This document shows positions 28,934 to 38,188 of a DNA stretch of 64,000 bases, piece by piece. The position numbers and the translations under genes are program-made. The stretch spans positions 10,087 through 74,086 of the forward strand of contig NZ_JBMSDZ010000017.1 in the NCBI RefSeq assembly GCF_049445995.1, in the 5' to 3' direction. The number at the start of each line of letters is the position of its first letter. The stretch's first letter is position 1. Source of the DNA: Dyella_A sp049445995. Lineage in GTDB: Bacteria > Pseudomonadota > Gammaproteobacteria > Xanthomonadales > Rhodanobacteraceae. The notes under the pieces are model-generated. The model had not been told where the DNA came from. It saw only the letters and a list, made by a program, of their open reading frames with translations, and did not search any database.

Positions 28934-28972
28934 CAACCGGCGTCCCAAAAATTGGTTGAAAAGAGAGAGGCG

Positions 28973-30304
28973 ATGTTAAACTTTCCAATTAACAACACTA
29001 TGTTCATGACACCGCAAAGCACGCCCGAAAGTGCGTGGCTTGGACACATTCCTTTTGCGGGTTGGTTGGTGGAAGAGATGCGCCCCGGCATTTTTGTTGA
29101 ATTGGGCACTTATCGCGGAGCATCCTATTTGGCATTCTGCCAGGCAATCCAGCGATGCGCCGTGCAGACGAAGTGCTTTGCTGTTGACTCTTGGAAAGGA
29201 GACAAGCACTCCGGGGAGTACGGTGAGGACGTCTATCTGAATTTGCTTGATTACCACCAGCGGAATTACGCGGATTTCTCACGACTGTTGAAAATGCCTT
29301 TTGACGACGCCGTCCAGTATTTCGATGAGCGCAGCATCGATTTGTTGCACATCGATGGAATGCATACATACGAGGCAGTCCGAAGCGATTTTGAGACTTG
29401 GGCGCCAAAGCTCTCCAAGAGAGCTGTTGTTCTATTCCACGATGTCAATGTGCGTGAGCGTGAGTTTGGAGTCTGGCGGTACTGGTCAGAATTGGCTTCT
29501 CGCTATCCGTCCTTCGAATTCACGCATACGCATGGGTTAGGCGTGCTCTTGGTTGGGAATGAGCAGCCTGAGGCGTTGTTGCATTTGTGCCGCGCCAAGG
29601 ACTCAGAGGAGACAGTACTGATCAACCGGCTTTTCGATCAGATGGGTCGACTGATTACGTCGAACATCGATATCGGCACCCTTGCACGGGAGCAGGGGCG
29701 GCTTGCTGGACTGCTCAATGAGACTAATTTGGCCAATGGTTCGTTGGTAGCAGAGAATGCTGCGCTGAAGGATTCTTGTCTGGCATTGGAGTTGAAGCTT
29801 GACGAGCAGCTTGAGATCTACCGAAAAGAAGTCCAGAGGAATAGCGAGCTGTCTGCTGGTGCAGCGAGGGCTGCCGAGTTGGCCACAAGCGTGGAGCAGC
29901 TGCAGGCAAACTACCAGAAAGAAGTCCAGCGAAATATCGAGTTGTCCGCTGCTGCAGGGAGGGCTGCCGAGCTGGCTACAAGCGTGGATCAGTTGCAGGC
30001 CAACTACCAGAAAGAAGTCCAGCGAAATATCGAGCTGGCGACTGCGGCTACGAAGGCTGACGAGTGCACCGCGCTCGTGAGGCAGTTGCAGGGCGAATTG
30101 GCCCGCACCGCAGACGTTCTGTCCGTGGTTGACCAGATACGATCTGATCTGTCGCGTCTATCCGAGTTGCTGGTGCTAAAAAACAGCGAGTTGGAGCGGG
30201 TTACTATGTCGGCTCATCAAGTGGAACTTGAGGTCGAGAAAATGAAGAAGTCACTTAGCTGGCGACTGACGTCGCCATTTAGGACTCGTCAGCGCAAAAT
30301 CTAG
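28973..30304 (+). CDS. Methyltransferase with long repeat-built coiled coil (candidate O-chain terminator)
   Basis: 443 residues from the ATG at 28973 (gagagagg before it). Residues about 30-205 form a class I SAM methyltransferase of the Methyltransf_24 type: FVELGTYRGASYLAF, CFAVDSWKGDKHSGEY, DLLHIDGMHTYEAVRSDF, VLFHDVNVRE. From about 220 the protein is one coiled coil, including three 31-residue repeats (283-375) with the core KEVQRN(I/S)EL. It ends in KKSLSWRLTSPFR, a motif common at glycosyltransferase-linked coiled-coil ends. It lies next to Wzm/Wzt. By analogy with WbdD of E. coli O9a, it may cap and measure the O-chain; this is inference. Confidence 0.75.
   Translation: MLNFPINNTMFMTPQSTPESAWLGHIPFAGWLVEEMRPGIFVELGTYRGASYLAFCQAIQRCAVQTKCFAVDSWKGDKHSGEYGEDVYLNLLDYHQRNYADFSRLLKMPFDDAVQYFDERSIDLLHIDGMHTYEAVRSDFETWAPKLSKRAVVLFHDVNVREREFGVWRYWSELASRYPSFEFTHTHGLGVLLVGNEQPEALLHLCRAKDSEETVLINRLFDQMGRLITSNIDIGTLAREQGRLAGLLNETNLANGSLVAENAALKDSCLALELKLDEQLEIYRKEVQRNSELSAGAARAAELATSVEQLQANYQKEVQRNIELSAAAGRAAELATSVDQLQANYQKEVQRNIELATAATKADECTALVRQLQGELARTADVLSVVDQIRSDLSRLSELLVLKNSELERVTMSAHQVELEVEKMKKSLSWRLTSPFRTRQRKI
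29819..30097 (+). repeat. Three in-frame 93-bp tandem repeats in the coiled coil
   Basis: Copies begin at 29819, 29912 and 30005. Copies 1 and 2 agree through nearly all 31 codons; copy 3 diverges in its second half. Each starts tacc(a/g)(a/g)aa and encodes YxKEVQRN. Gain or loss of a unit keeps frame. Confidence 0.85.
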
Positions 30305-30368
30305 GCGACCATCAAGATCTTGTGGTTGTGTCTCAATAGAAACTCAAACAAAAAAACTGGAATGTTCG

Positions 30369-32882
30369 ATGAAACCAAGGACAGTACTGCTACTCGATAC
30401 TAAGCGGAGCAATCCGAATCACTACATTTGCTTGGCCATCGCCAGGGCTCTGCGCCAAAGCGATCGAGTAGGTAGCGTCATCAAGTCCAGCTACGCCACT
30501 GCGATACGCGACGCGCAGGCGGAAGCGTGCGATCTATTTATTGCGTTCGATGGTGAGGAACTGGACCGGGCAATCATCGAGCGGGTAACTCAGGTGTGCC
30601 GTCATAGCGTGCTCTGGGTGACCGAAGATCCTTACGAGCGCAGTGTCAATATGCAAAACGCTGATTTATTCGATCTGGTGTTCACAAACGATGCTGGGAG
30701 CGTGGACGCCTATGGTGGGAAAGGGCGTCATCTGCCGTTTGCATCTGATGAACACTTTCATTTTCATGGTGTTCCTGAGCATGACGATGGCCACTATTTT
30801 TATGATCTCTTTTTCGCCGGTACTGCGTGGCCAAATCGATCAGAATTTCTGGCTGAGCTCAAAGCCGCGATCCCAGGCATCAACCTGAAGCTTGCGCTTC
30901 CGGCTAATCCCCACATTCCCGAACCGAAGCTGGGTATGTGCAAAAGCGAATACGATTGGCGCACCCCGAATAGCGAGTTCGCGAAATTTGCGAACCGAAG
31001 CCGTTCTGTCCTGACACTGCATCGGGACTTCTCTTCATCAGGTAACGACCGGGTTGCACTCACTCCGGGACCCCGCTTTTTTGAGGTCGCGCTCGCTGGT
31101 GGGTTTCAATTGGTGGATACCTCCATTGCGGATATCCGGGTTGGTGCTTACTTCCAAGAGGGTAAGGAATTTATTAGTTTTGACGGCGTCAGAGATTGTG
31201 TAGACAGGCTGGGCTATTACCTCACGCATCCGCAGGATCGGCTACGGATCGCGCGCAGCGCACAGCAAAGAGCACTTGCCGAACATCTATACGCCAATCG
31301 CGTTGCAAGCCTGTTGGCGTCGCTTGAAGATATTGCTGCAGAGGATTGCACGTGGAAGCTTGCGGCCCCACGAGGCCGCAGTCGGCTGCTGATCGTGTCG
31401 CACAACATCCTTGGGGTTGAGCCATACGGCGGGGTGGAGGTCTACCAGGAGTCCATTCGCCAGGCGCTCAAGGGCCGGTTCGAGATCATGTTCTACGTTC
31501 CAGACAGGTCAGTGCAACCCGCGGGTATGCGCTATCTCATGCTGGACGAAAACATGCAGGTACTTGAGAGCTTCGACTGCAATTCTAGGATCGATGAGGC
31601 CTTGCTTTCTTGTCCAGAGCGTGAAGAACTGTTTTCGCGTTTGTTGCGTCACTATGAAATTGAGGTGGTGCACTTTCAACATTTGATCGGACATGTGCCT
31701 TCGCTTGGATTCATTCCGTCTTCACTGGGTATTCGATCAGTGCTTAGCCTGCACGACTACTATTCTGTCTGCGCGCGATTTAATTTGCTGGACTATCGCG
31801 GAAGGTATTGCAATATTTCAGAACTGCCGCCTGCAACTTGCGATGTCTGCCTGAATGCATCGCAAGGTAGTGCAGCGGGAAGTCAGGCCCGGCGGCGGGC
31901 TTTTTTTGGCAGGATGCTACTGGCGATAGACGTATTACACGCCAATACAAAGGGCGTGGCTGAACTCTACCGCAGGATGTATCCGCTGCTTGATGGTGAT
32001 ACGAGAATTGAAATCCTTGGCGTCCCGATGCCGTTGGACGAGGATGCCACGGAAGTACGTGCCAAAGGAGCCGATCACTCTAAGGAAGGAACGCTGCGAA
32101 TCGCCATCCTCGGTAATTTCACACATAACAAGGGTGGCGACCAGCTGGTCCATGCGTTAAATCAGCTGCGTGCCGATGACGTAGAGTTCACGATATTCGG
32201 AAAGGTCGCTGAACCTTATAACGAAATTTTCGATGCGCTTGAGATTCCCAACGTGCACGTCCACGGTGCTTACGCACCCGGTACTTTGCCGCGGATCATG
32301 GTGGGCTACTCGATGTCCATGCATTTTTCCCTCTGGCCGGAAACCTACTGCATCAGCCTGTCGGAAGCCTGGAATGCTGGACTGGTTCCGATTGTGTCGG
32401 ACATTGGGGCACTTGGTGAGCGCGTTACTGACGGTTTGAATGGATTCAAGCTACCTGCTGGTGAAGCGGGCGCTATTGTGGCCCTGGTTCGGCGTTTGAT
32501 ATCAGATCGTGAAACGATCGAATATGCCCGATCCAATATTCACAAAAAGTTAGGTGTCGAATACGACGAGCATATGCTTTGGCTAGGTAAGTTATACGAG
32601 CGTTTGCTGCCAGCCCAGCCATTCACGCCAACTGCCGCGTCGGCCTTGGTGTCGCGTGGCAACTCGATCAAGGATCTCGATATCCTTCTCGTGGATCAGG
32701 CTTGGACCAGTGTGTCACTTGCAGCCAGGATCACCGTAGATGACAAGACGCAACTCTCAGTTACGCCGGAGGCCAGTGTGCTTCAGCGAGCGTATCGCTT
32801 CTTCAGAAAGCATGGGGTTATCAAGACGTTAATCCGAGTAGTGACCTTGGTTAGGGGAAAGCAAATGGGAGAAGCGAAGTGA
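30369..32882 (+). CDS. Two-domain glycosyltransferase (CgeB-like plus GT4)
   Basis: 837 residues. Residues 1-330 resemble CgeB/DUF3880 GT-B proteins (VLWVTEDPYERSVN, FTNDAGSVDAYG, GPRFFEVALAGGFQLVD). From about 338 a second GT-B enzyme of the GT4 type begins (LLIVSHNILGVEPYGGVEVY), with the donor site LRIAILGNFTHNKGG and SEAWNAGLVPIVSDIGALGE. Two active sites suggest it adds two sugars, or adds one in two linkages, to the O-chain. A 4-base overlap couples it to the next CgeB-like gene. Moderately low GC. Confidence 0.82.
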   Translation: MKPRTVLLLDTKRSNPNHYICLAIARALRQSDRVGSVIKSSYATAIRDAQAEACDLFIAFDGEELDRAIIERVTQVCRHSVLWVTEDPYERSVNMQNADLFDLVFTNDAGSVDAYGGKGRHLPFASDEHFHFHGVPEHDDGHYFYDLFFAGTAWPNRSEFLAELKAAIPGINLKLALPANPHIPEPKLGMCKSEYDWRTPNSEFAKFANRSRSVLTLHRDFSSSGNDRVALTPGPRFFEVALAGGFQLVDTSIADIRVGAYFQEGKEFISFDGVRDCVDRLGYYLTHPQDRLRIARSAQQRALAEHLYANRVASLLASLEDIAAEDCTWKLAAPRGRSRLLIVSHNILGVEPYGGVEVYQESIRQALKGRFEIMFYVPDRSVQPAGMRYLMLDENMQVLESFDCNSRIDEALLSCPEREELFSRLLRHYEIEVVHFQHLIGHVPSLGFIPSSLGIRSVLSLHDYYSVCARFNLLDYRGRYCNISELPPATCDVCLNASQGSAAGSQARRRAFFGRMLLAIDVLHANTKGVAELYRRMYPLLDGDTRIEILGVPMPLDEDATEVRAKGADHSKEGTLRIAILGNFTHNKGGDQLVHALNQLRADDVEFTIFGKVAEPYNEIFDALEIPNVHVHGAYAPGTLPRIMVGYSMSMHFSLWPETYCISLSEAWNAGLVPIVSDIGALGERVTDGLNGFKLPAGEAGAIVALVRRLISDRETIEYARSNIHKKLGVEYDEHMLWLGKLYERLLPAQPFTPTAASALVSRGNSIKDLDILLVDQAWTSVSLAARITVDDKTQLSVTPEASVLQRAYRFFRKHGVIKTLIRVVTLVRGKQMGEAK

Positions 32883-33847
32883 GTATGCCTTCGAGAGTCC
32901 TCGTCTGTGGCGCATCTCCCGACAATCAGAACCGCAATACCGTCCTTCGTAGTTATGTTGTCGAAGGTTTCGCCCAATTGCAGGGAATTGAACTGGTTTA
33001 CAACGTGCCATTGGAATATGCAGCAGAAAAATCGTGGGGTGTGCGGCCTGAACTCGTTGTCTGTTTTGGTTCATGTATGCCGGATGATGCCGACTATTCT
33101 CACCTCCGAAGTTATTGCAATAAGACCGGTACGCCAATGGTGTTCTGGCTTCATGATGACCCCTATGAATTCGATTACAACTATAAGTTGAGTGGGGTTG
33201 CGGATATCATATTCAGTAATGACCGTTGGTGCGCTGAGCACTACGATCATCCCAACACCTATCATTTGCCGTTGGCGGCCAGCGAGACGTTTCACTACCG
33301 AAAAATTGACGTCACTGCTAAAAACGTCAATGTATTCTTTTGCGGTGTGGCGTTTGCCAATCGAGTTCGCTTGCTGCGAGATCTGGCCAAGCCGCTGGCG
33401 GAGATGGACGCTACTATCTTGGGAGCAGATTGGCCGGCCTCTGAATTGCCATTCTGTAGAAATACGCGCCTACCAAACGCTCAGCTCTCTGATCATTACG
33501 CGCGCTCCTGGATAACATTGAACATGGGGCGCGACTTTCATTACGCCAACGATCGCTTCAGACTGGAACCATCGACACCTGGGCCACGGACCTTTGAGGC
33601 GGCCATGGCGGGGACAACACAGGCAATGTTTGTCGAAAGCCTTGAAATTATGGATTATTATCAACCGGGTTCTGAATTTTTACTTTACGATTCGGTTGCG
33701 GAGTTTACCCGCCATATGGCGGAGATGACTAGGGATCGGCAGCGATGCTTGTCCATCGCTCAGGCGGCACAGCAACGAACACTGCGCGACCATACCTACA
33801 AATGCCGCGCGGAGACTATGCTGCGGCAGGTTTCACAGTGCCAGTAG
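32879..33847 (+). CDS. CgeB-like glycosyltransferase
   Basis: 322 residues starting at GTG 32879, overlapping the previous stop; ATG 32885 is two codons in. It matches the N-terminal half of the preceding protein in plan: FWLHDDPYEFDYN, IFSNDRWCAEHY, then FFCGVAFANRVRLL and STPGPRTFEAAMAGTTQ. This DUF3880/glycosyltransferase family 1-like layout is cytoplasmic. It is likely an O-antigen glycosyltransferase; the sugar is unknown. It may derive from duplication of the neighbour's N-terminal domain. Confidence 0.8.
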   Translation: MSMPSRVLVCGASPDNQNRNTVLRSYVVEGFAQLQGIELVYNVPLEYAAEKSWGVRPELVVCFGSCMPDDADYSHLRSYCNKTGTPMVFWLHDDPYEFDYNYKLSGVADIIFSNDRWCAEHYDHPNTYHLPLAASETFHYRKIDVTAKNVNVFFCGVAFANRVRLLRDLAKPLAEMDATILGADWPASELPFCRNTRLPNAQLSDHYARSWITLNMGRDFHYANDRFRLEPSTPGPRTFEAAMAGTTQAMFVESLEIMDYYQPGSEFLLYDSVAEFTRHMAEMTRDRQRCLSIAQAAQQRTLRDHTYKCRAETMLRQVSQCQ

Positions 33848-34040
33848 TGCTGATCCAGGAGCAAATGATTTCACGTGTTCGACGGACGACACCATTTTCT
33901 AAGAACATCTCGTTTAACGTATTGCGGGGCCACAACAGTCAACCGGACATTAGCGAGTGGACATTAGTTATAAATAGATAACTTGCATTTAGACTACTCT
34001 TATTAGTCAGCAAAGAAATTCATGTTCCGAGGACAGCACT

Positions 34041-35648
34041 TTGGCGATTTACTTTGATTCGATACCATTTGTGATTTTGTTAACCGCGGTAGTGATGTTA
34101 TCAATCATTGGGGTCGGTGTTGCATGTTTTCTAGCAATTACGGGAAAATCATCAAATCTTAATGGCGTTGAGGTTCTGGCATATGGTATTGCTTGTGGCG
34201 TCGGTATACATGCATGCATGGGGATTATTACTGTATGTCTGCCTTGGTCTTATCAATTCAACGCAGCTGCTACGCTAATCGCCTGCAATATAAGCGCATG
34301 GATTTACTTGTGGCGTGTGAAGATCTTTTCAGTTCTTTCAACCGGCGGATGGTTTCTTACAAATATACTAATTGCTGCTTGGGTATTTATCGTTGCTGTG
34401 TGCCTATTGATAACTTATGCGCCAATAAAATTTCCAAACACGTTGGTCGATGGTCCATACGTCATAAAAAATCACGATCTTCACGTGAAGATACAGGTAA
34501 TAACCGGAAATCTACCCGCTGACAATTACATTCCATATCTTGCTGAGCAGTATCTACTGAGAGATATTCAATTCAGTGAAGAACGGCCTCTTATGCCTGG
34601 CCAAGAGCTTTCGAATCGTCCTATATTGATGTCCCTTGTCGCCCTTCCATTTGGAGCGAGCTTTGATCCCCCACCTAAGCAGTATGGCAAACTGCCGAAA
34701 TTTACCTACGTAGGGACTCTTTGGCCCGACGTGGGTCGGTTAGGTAGTGATAGGTATTTTCGGTCTTTTTTGGTCGTCGGGATAGTACTGAATGCCATGC
34801 TTGTTGTAGCTGCAGGTCTTTTGTTTGCGTCGTTTGGCCTTTCAAATGTGTACTTGGTGGTAGGTCTAATCCTTCTTATTATTAACCCCTACGTCATTTC
34901 CCAAGTGTTGTTTACGTGGCCTAAAGAGATGGCGGCATTTTTTTTGCTGATGGCAACTCATGCAATTAGGTTTCGACGAAACCTAGTACTTGCAGGCATA
35001 CTGAGCGCGCTAGGCTACCTGTCCCATCCTTATGCCATCGTATTCGCTTTTAGTTATGCAGTGTATTTATTTCTATCCGGAAGTGATATTTCGGTGCGCA
35101 TAAAGAAGGTGGTCACGTTTGGCGTCTCTTTCGTTCTGGTTGTAGCTCCCTGGTTTATATGGTCCAGAATTATTCTGGCTATCCCTTCCGACTTGATAGC
35201 TCAGAACTTTGATTCAAGCGCTTCCATTGTGGATTTGCTTTGGGTCCGCTTACATAATGGGTACATCGCTACTTTTCCGAGCTTTTTTCAGGACTATCCG
35301 CTACTGGCAAATCAGTTCGTGCAAGAAAATTTGGTGAGTTTACCTGGCGCGGTGGGGCTATTTTTTATATGGGCGGCCTATGCGGGTTGCTTCTATTACG
35401 CTCGATCACTTCGCTTCCTGATATTTTTTGGTATAGTGATTCCCGGTGCACTCTTGATTGGGGTCTTTAGTAGCCCTGCAGTTCCGGTACTCATGGGATT
35501 TCAGGCTATCGCTCCAGTTTTACTTTTGCTCTCACTTAAATGGATGCAAGATAGGCTTAAATTTCGTTGGCTAATAATATGTTTTGCGTTTCAAGTGTCG
35601 ACAAGCGTAGCGATGATTGTCGCTAGGGCCAGTTCATTAGGGTTGTAA
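34041..35648 (+). CDS. Polytopic membrane protein, possible GT-C glycosyltransferase
   Basis: 535 residues, roughly ten to eleven hydrophobic segments, with a large non-membrane stretch around 130-235 (FPNTLVDGPYVIKNHDLHV to YVGTLWPDVGRLGSDRYF). A cytoplasmic or periplasmic RRN and WPKEMAAF loop follows. The layout recalls GT-C enzymes that use polyprenyl-phosphate sugars in the periplasm, but I could not identify the catalytic DD/DE pair with confidence. It starts at TTG 34041 with gaggac upstream; ATG 34095 is an alternative. Very low GC. The neighbouring minus-strand cluster could supply its polyprenyl-sugar donor. Nothing is seen in the gap 33848-34040. Confidence 0.6.
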   Translation: MAIYFDSIPFVILLTAVVMLSIIGVGVACFLAITGKSSNLNGVEVLAYGIACGVGIHACMGIITVCLPWSYQFNAAATLIACNISAWIYLWRVKIFSVLSTGGWFLTNILIAAWVFIVAVCLLITYAPIKFPNTLVDGPYVIKNHDLHVKIQVITGNLPADNYIPYLAEQYLLRDIQFSEERPLMPGQELSNRPILMSLVALPFGASFDPPPKQYGKLPKFTYVGTLWPDVGRLGSDRYFRSFLVVGIVLNAMLVVAAGLLFASFGLSNVYLVVGLILLIINPYVISQVLFTWPKEMAAFFLLMATHAIRFRRNLVLAGILSALGYLSHPYAIVFAFSYAVYLFLSGSDISVRIKKVVTFGVSFVLVVAPWFIWSRIILAIPSDLIAQNFDSSASIVDLLWVRLHNGYIATFPSFFQDYPLLANQFVQENLVSLPGAVGLFFIWAAYAGCFYYARSLRFLIFFGIVIPGALLIGVFSSPAVPVLMGFQAIAPVLLLLSLKWMQDRLKFRWLIICFAFQVSTSVAMIVARASSLGL

Positions 35649-35772
35649 GTAATGAATTATATCGTCCTGGCGCGTACGTATTTTCAATTTAATGGTTTGG
35701 CATATTTATTTTCTGCGACCCAATCAAGCCTGGAATGTATCCAGTCTTTTGAATTATCGTTGAGGTGTCTTT

Positions 35773-36333
35773 ATGAAGAATATATACCTAGTTTCAGGCG
35801 CTATACTTTTTGCAATGTTGACTGGTTGCAATCAGCACGCGGCTCAGAATCCCAGTAGTGACGTTGATATGTCAAAAGGAACGCCTTCCGCTAATCAAGG
35901 GACGAGTTTGATTGAAGCTCCACTAGACGGGCGAAGTAATGCTACAGAAGGTCTTGCGTCCAATCAATCTATAAAGGGTGAATTCGTTGTACCGCGGGGT
36001 GGGGTTGTTGAAAGCTTTGATGTGCAAGTTGGTAATTACGGAAATTCGTCGGCCGGACGTCTGACAGTTCATGTCTGTCAAGATGAAAAGTGTTCAGATG
36101 GTTCGGAGGATTTAGCAGCATCTAAGGATAATATGTATTTCAAGATCCCGTTAACCAAGTCGCTGATGCTTGTGTCGGGTCATGCGGTTAAATATGTACT
36201 CACGCGTTCATCTGGAGACAATCGTTTGGCCGTTTATACCTATCCGAATAGCGAGCCCACGTCCACCATAACTCTGCCGGATGGAAAGGTTCTGCCGCGG
36301 ACACTTAAAATTGGCTTAGAGCTTGCTAAATGA
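35773..36333 (+). CDS. Putative lipoprotein of the LPS island
   Basis: 186 residues. The signal peptide MKNIYLVSGAILFAMLTGC has a lipobox with Cys at 19. After a Ser/Asn-rich linker, residues 60-186 look like a beta-sandwich (KGEFVVPRGGVVESFDVQVGNYGN, GRLTVHVCQDEKC, HAVKYVLTRSS), perhaps sugar-binding. The family was not recognised. It has the low GC of the island and gaggtgtctt before the ATG. A lipoprotein is unusual inside an O-antigen locus. It is the last rightward gene before the convergent minus-strand cluster. Confidence 0.7.
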   Translation: MKNIYLVSGAILFAMLTGCNQHAAQNPSSDVDMSKGTPSANQGTSLIEAPLDGRSNATEGLASNQSIKGEFVVPRGGVVESFDVQVGNYGNSSAGRLTVHVCQDEKCSDGSEDLAASKDNMYFKIPLTKSLMLVSGHAVKYVLTRSSGDNRLAVYTYPNSEPTSTITLPDGKVLPRTLKIGLELAK

Positions 36334-36456
36334 ATGAGACGCGTAGAAGTTGCTAGTGTGATTGACGCAGACCATCGGCCCACGCCGGCTGATGGTTTGC
36401 GAAAAAGGTAACTTCAGCAAGAGCTTTTCCGGGCTAATCAGGGAAATCAGACATCT

Positions 36457-36849
36457 TTATTGCCTGAACGATAGGTGTTTATGCCCTAGATAGCTGGTCA
36501 TCACCGGCACCAGCACGCCTACGCCGTGTGCAATCGTTTCGGCGTGTGTCCCCATTCCAAGCGCGGGCAGCGCATATTTGGCCAGGATGACGCTGATGGC
36601 CAGGGTCTGCACCAAGGCTGCCAGGTTGACGATGGTGAACCACCAGGCCTGGTTTCGTAGCGTGTTGGCGGCATTGACGAAGACGAAGGTGCGATTGAGG
36701 ACGAAGGCCGATATAAGGCCGATGCAGAACGCGATGATGATCGACGGGATGTACGGCAGCCAGTAACTCAGGACGATGCGCGAGCCGAAGTTTGCAATGG
36801 CGGCAACACCGCCCGTCACGAGGAACTTGATGAATTGGCGCGACATCAT
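36457..36849 (-). CDS. GtrA family membrane protein
   Basis: 130 residues with four membrane helices (FIKFLVTGGVAAIANFG, IPSIIIAFCIGLISAFVLNR, WWFTIVNLAALVQTLAI, VLVPVMTSYLGHKHLSF). GtrA proteins are linked to flipping polyprenyl-phosphate-sugars; a mycobacterial member (Rv3789) sits beside the arabinan precursor genes. It overlaps the FAD oxidoreductase gene by four bases and is the last gene of a seven-gene minus-strand run. A second in-frame ATG at 36846 is equally possible. Confidence 0.88.
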   Translation of the reverse strand: MMSRQFIKFLVTGGVAAIANFGSRIVLSYWLPYIPSIIIAFCIGLISAFVLNRTFVFVNAANTLRNQAWWFTIVNLAALVQTLAISVILAKYALPALGMGTHAETIAHGVGVLVPVMTSYLGHKHLSFRQ

Positions 36850-38135
36850 ATGGACGTTCCAATCGCGCTAGTAGCCAGCTGGCGTGCGACGGCGATACTT
36901 TCGTTGATCGAGCGATCCTCCGGGTAGTAGTACGAGGTATCCGCCATGTACAGACCGGCAATCGGGGTCTCCATGGGCGGCAGCATGTCGTAGAAGCCCG
37001 GCGGGCAGATGGTCTGGGCAAAGTCGTAGCGATGACAATGCCGGGCGAGCACCCAGTCCGCTGAAAAGGCCGGGTTGAGCTTGGCGAGGTAGCCGATCAC
37101 CTCGTCGATCAGTTCGTCGTTGCTGTGCGCCCACTTGGGATGTGTCTTGGGCATGTAGAACGGCGCATAGAGGACTGAGGGCGTCATCTGGTTGAGGTTG
37201 GTGTACTCGATGACGCCGGGTATCTCGATGCTCGCGTCGTTGATGTTCATCCAGAAATTTTCGCTCAGGGGTTGCTTGAGCTTGAGGATCACGCAGGCCA
37301 CAGGGATGTTCTTGATCCGGTTGATGCGGGCGGTGAACTCGGCTGGCAGGTCGGGCACCAGCCGGGGCACGTACTGAATCGGGGCGGTGGATATCACCGC
37401 CTGGCAGCGGCGCTGCTCGCCGCCGACCTCGACGCTGCTGACGCGGCCGTCGGTGACGTTGACCCGGTCGATACCGGATTTGAGGTGGATGCGCCCGCCG
37501 CGTTCGACAATGAAGCGCTCCATGGCTTCCAACAATGTCGCCGACCCACCCTCCAGGTAACCCATGGTTTCCTGCATGAGATTGCGGCGCGACAGCGCCA
37601 CGCGCTTGATGCGGGTACCGATCCAGGCGGCGGAGATCTCCTCGCTGTGCTCGAACAGCTTCAGTTCAAACAAGCTCTTCCACAGCACGTTGTAAGCACG
37701 GTCGCCTACCCAGCGACGGATCCATTCGGTGGCGCGCATGCGGTCGAACGGACGCCAGTCCTTGATGCCCTTGGCGTACATGGCGTGCACGCCGTAGCGG
37801 AGCTTGCCGATCAGGCCCAGCCCGTCGAACGCCAGCAGGGCGAACGGGGTGCCCCACCGATACAGCTTGCCGTTGTAGTAGAAACCCATCCTGGTGTCGG
37901 TCCAGCGCAGCTTGTCGCTGAGGCCAAGCTCGGCCAGCAGTTCGAACAACGAGTAGTCGGTCTTGCAAATGAAGTGGTAGTAGCGCTCGATCTCCAGGCC
38001 GTCGAAATCGAACGTGGCGGACATCCCGCCGATGCGGTCGTCGCGCTCGTGGATGTCGACCTCGTGGCCGCGCTTGAGCAACTCCATGGCAGCCATCAGG
38101 CCCATGGGGCCGGCGCCAATGATCTTGAAATTCAT
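36846..38135 (-). CDS. NAD(P)/FAD-dependent amine-oxidase-like oxidoreductase
   Basis: 429 residues from ATG 38135. The FAD-binding Rossmann fold starts MNFKIIGAGPMGLMAAMELLKRGHEVDIHERDDRIGG, and the C-terminal FAD contact is GLYMADTSYYYPEDRSINESI. The closest recognisable relatives are UDP-galactopyranose mutase/protoporphyrinogen-oxidase-like proteins found in glycan loci. The reaction is unknown; it may act on a lipid-linked sugar. Coupled to gtrA by a 4-base overlap. GC is high, in contrast to the island to the left. Confidence 0.8.
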   Translation of the reverse strand: MNFKIIGAGPMGLMAAMELLKRGHEVDIHERDDRIGGMSATFDFDGLEIERYYHFICKTDYSLFELLAELGLSDKLRWTDTRMGFYYNGKLYRWGTPFALLAFDGLGLIGKLRYGVHAMYAKGIKDWRPFDRMRATEWIRRWVGDRAYNVLWKSLFELKLFEHSEEISAAWIGTRIKRVALSRRNLMQETMGYLEGGSATLLEAMERFIVERGGRIHLKSGIDRVNVTDGRVSSVEVGGEQRRCQAVISTAPIQYVPRLVPDLPAEFTARINRIKNIPVACVILKLKQPLSENFWMNINDASIEIPGVIEYTNLNQMTPSVLYAPFYMPKTHPKWAHSNDELIDEVIGYLAKLNPAFSADWVLARHCHRYDFAQTICPPGFYDMLPPMETPIAGLYMADTSYYYPEDRSINESIAVARQLATSAIGTSI

Positions 38136-38188
38136 TGCCTGATTCCGAAAGATGCAAATTTTTGATGCAGCGTGGACACCGACGACCT

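Noticed and set aside
28973..30304. Reading the coiled-coil protein as a plain glycosyltransferase because of its SLSWRLTSPFR end
   Set aside because: The N-terminal domain shows SAM-methyltransferase motifs and no nucleotide-sugar site.
35652..35858. 68-residue open frame between the membrane protein and the lipoprotein gene
   Set aside because: It overlaps the lipoprotein start in another frame and lacks a ribosome site and recognisable features.
36334..36456. Rho-independent terminator between convergent genes
   Set aside because: The dyad around ccatcggcccacgccggctg is imperfect and has no T run on either strand.
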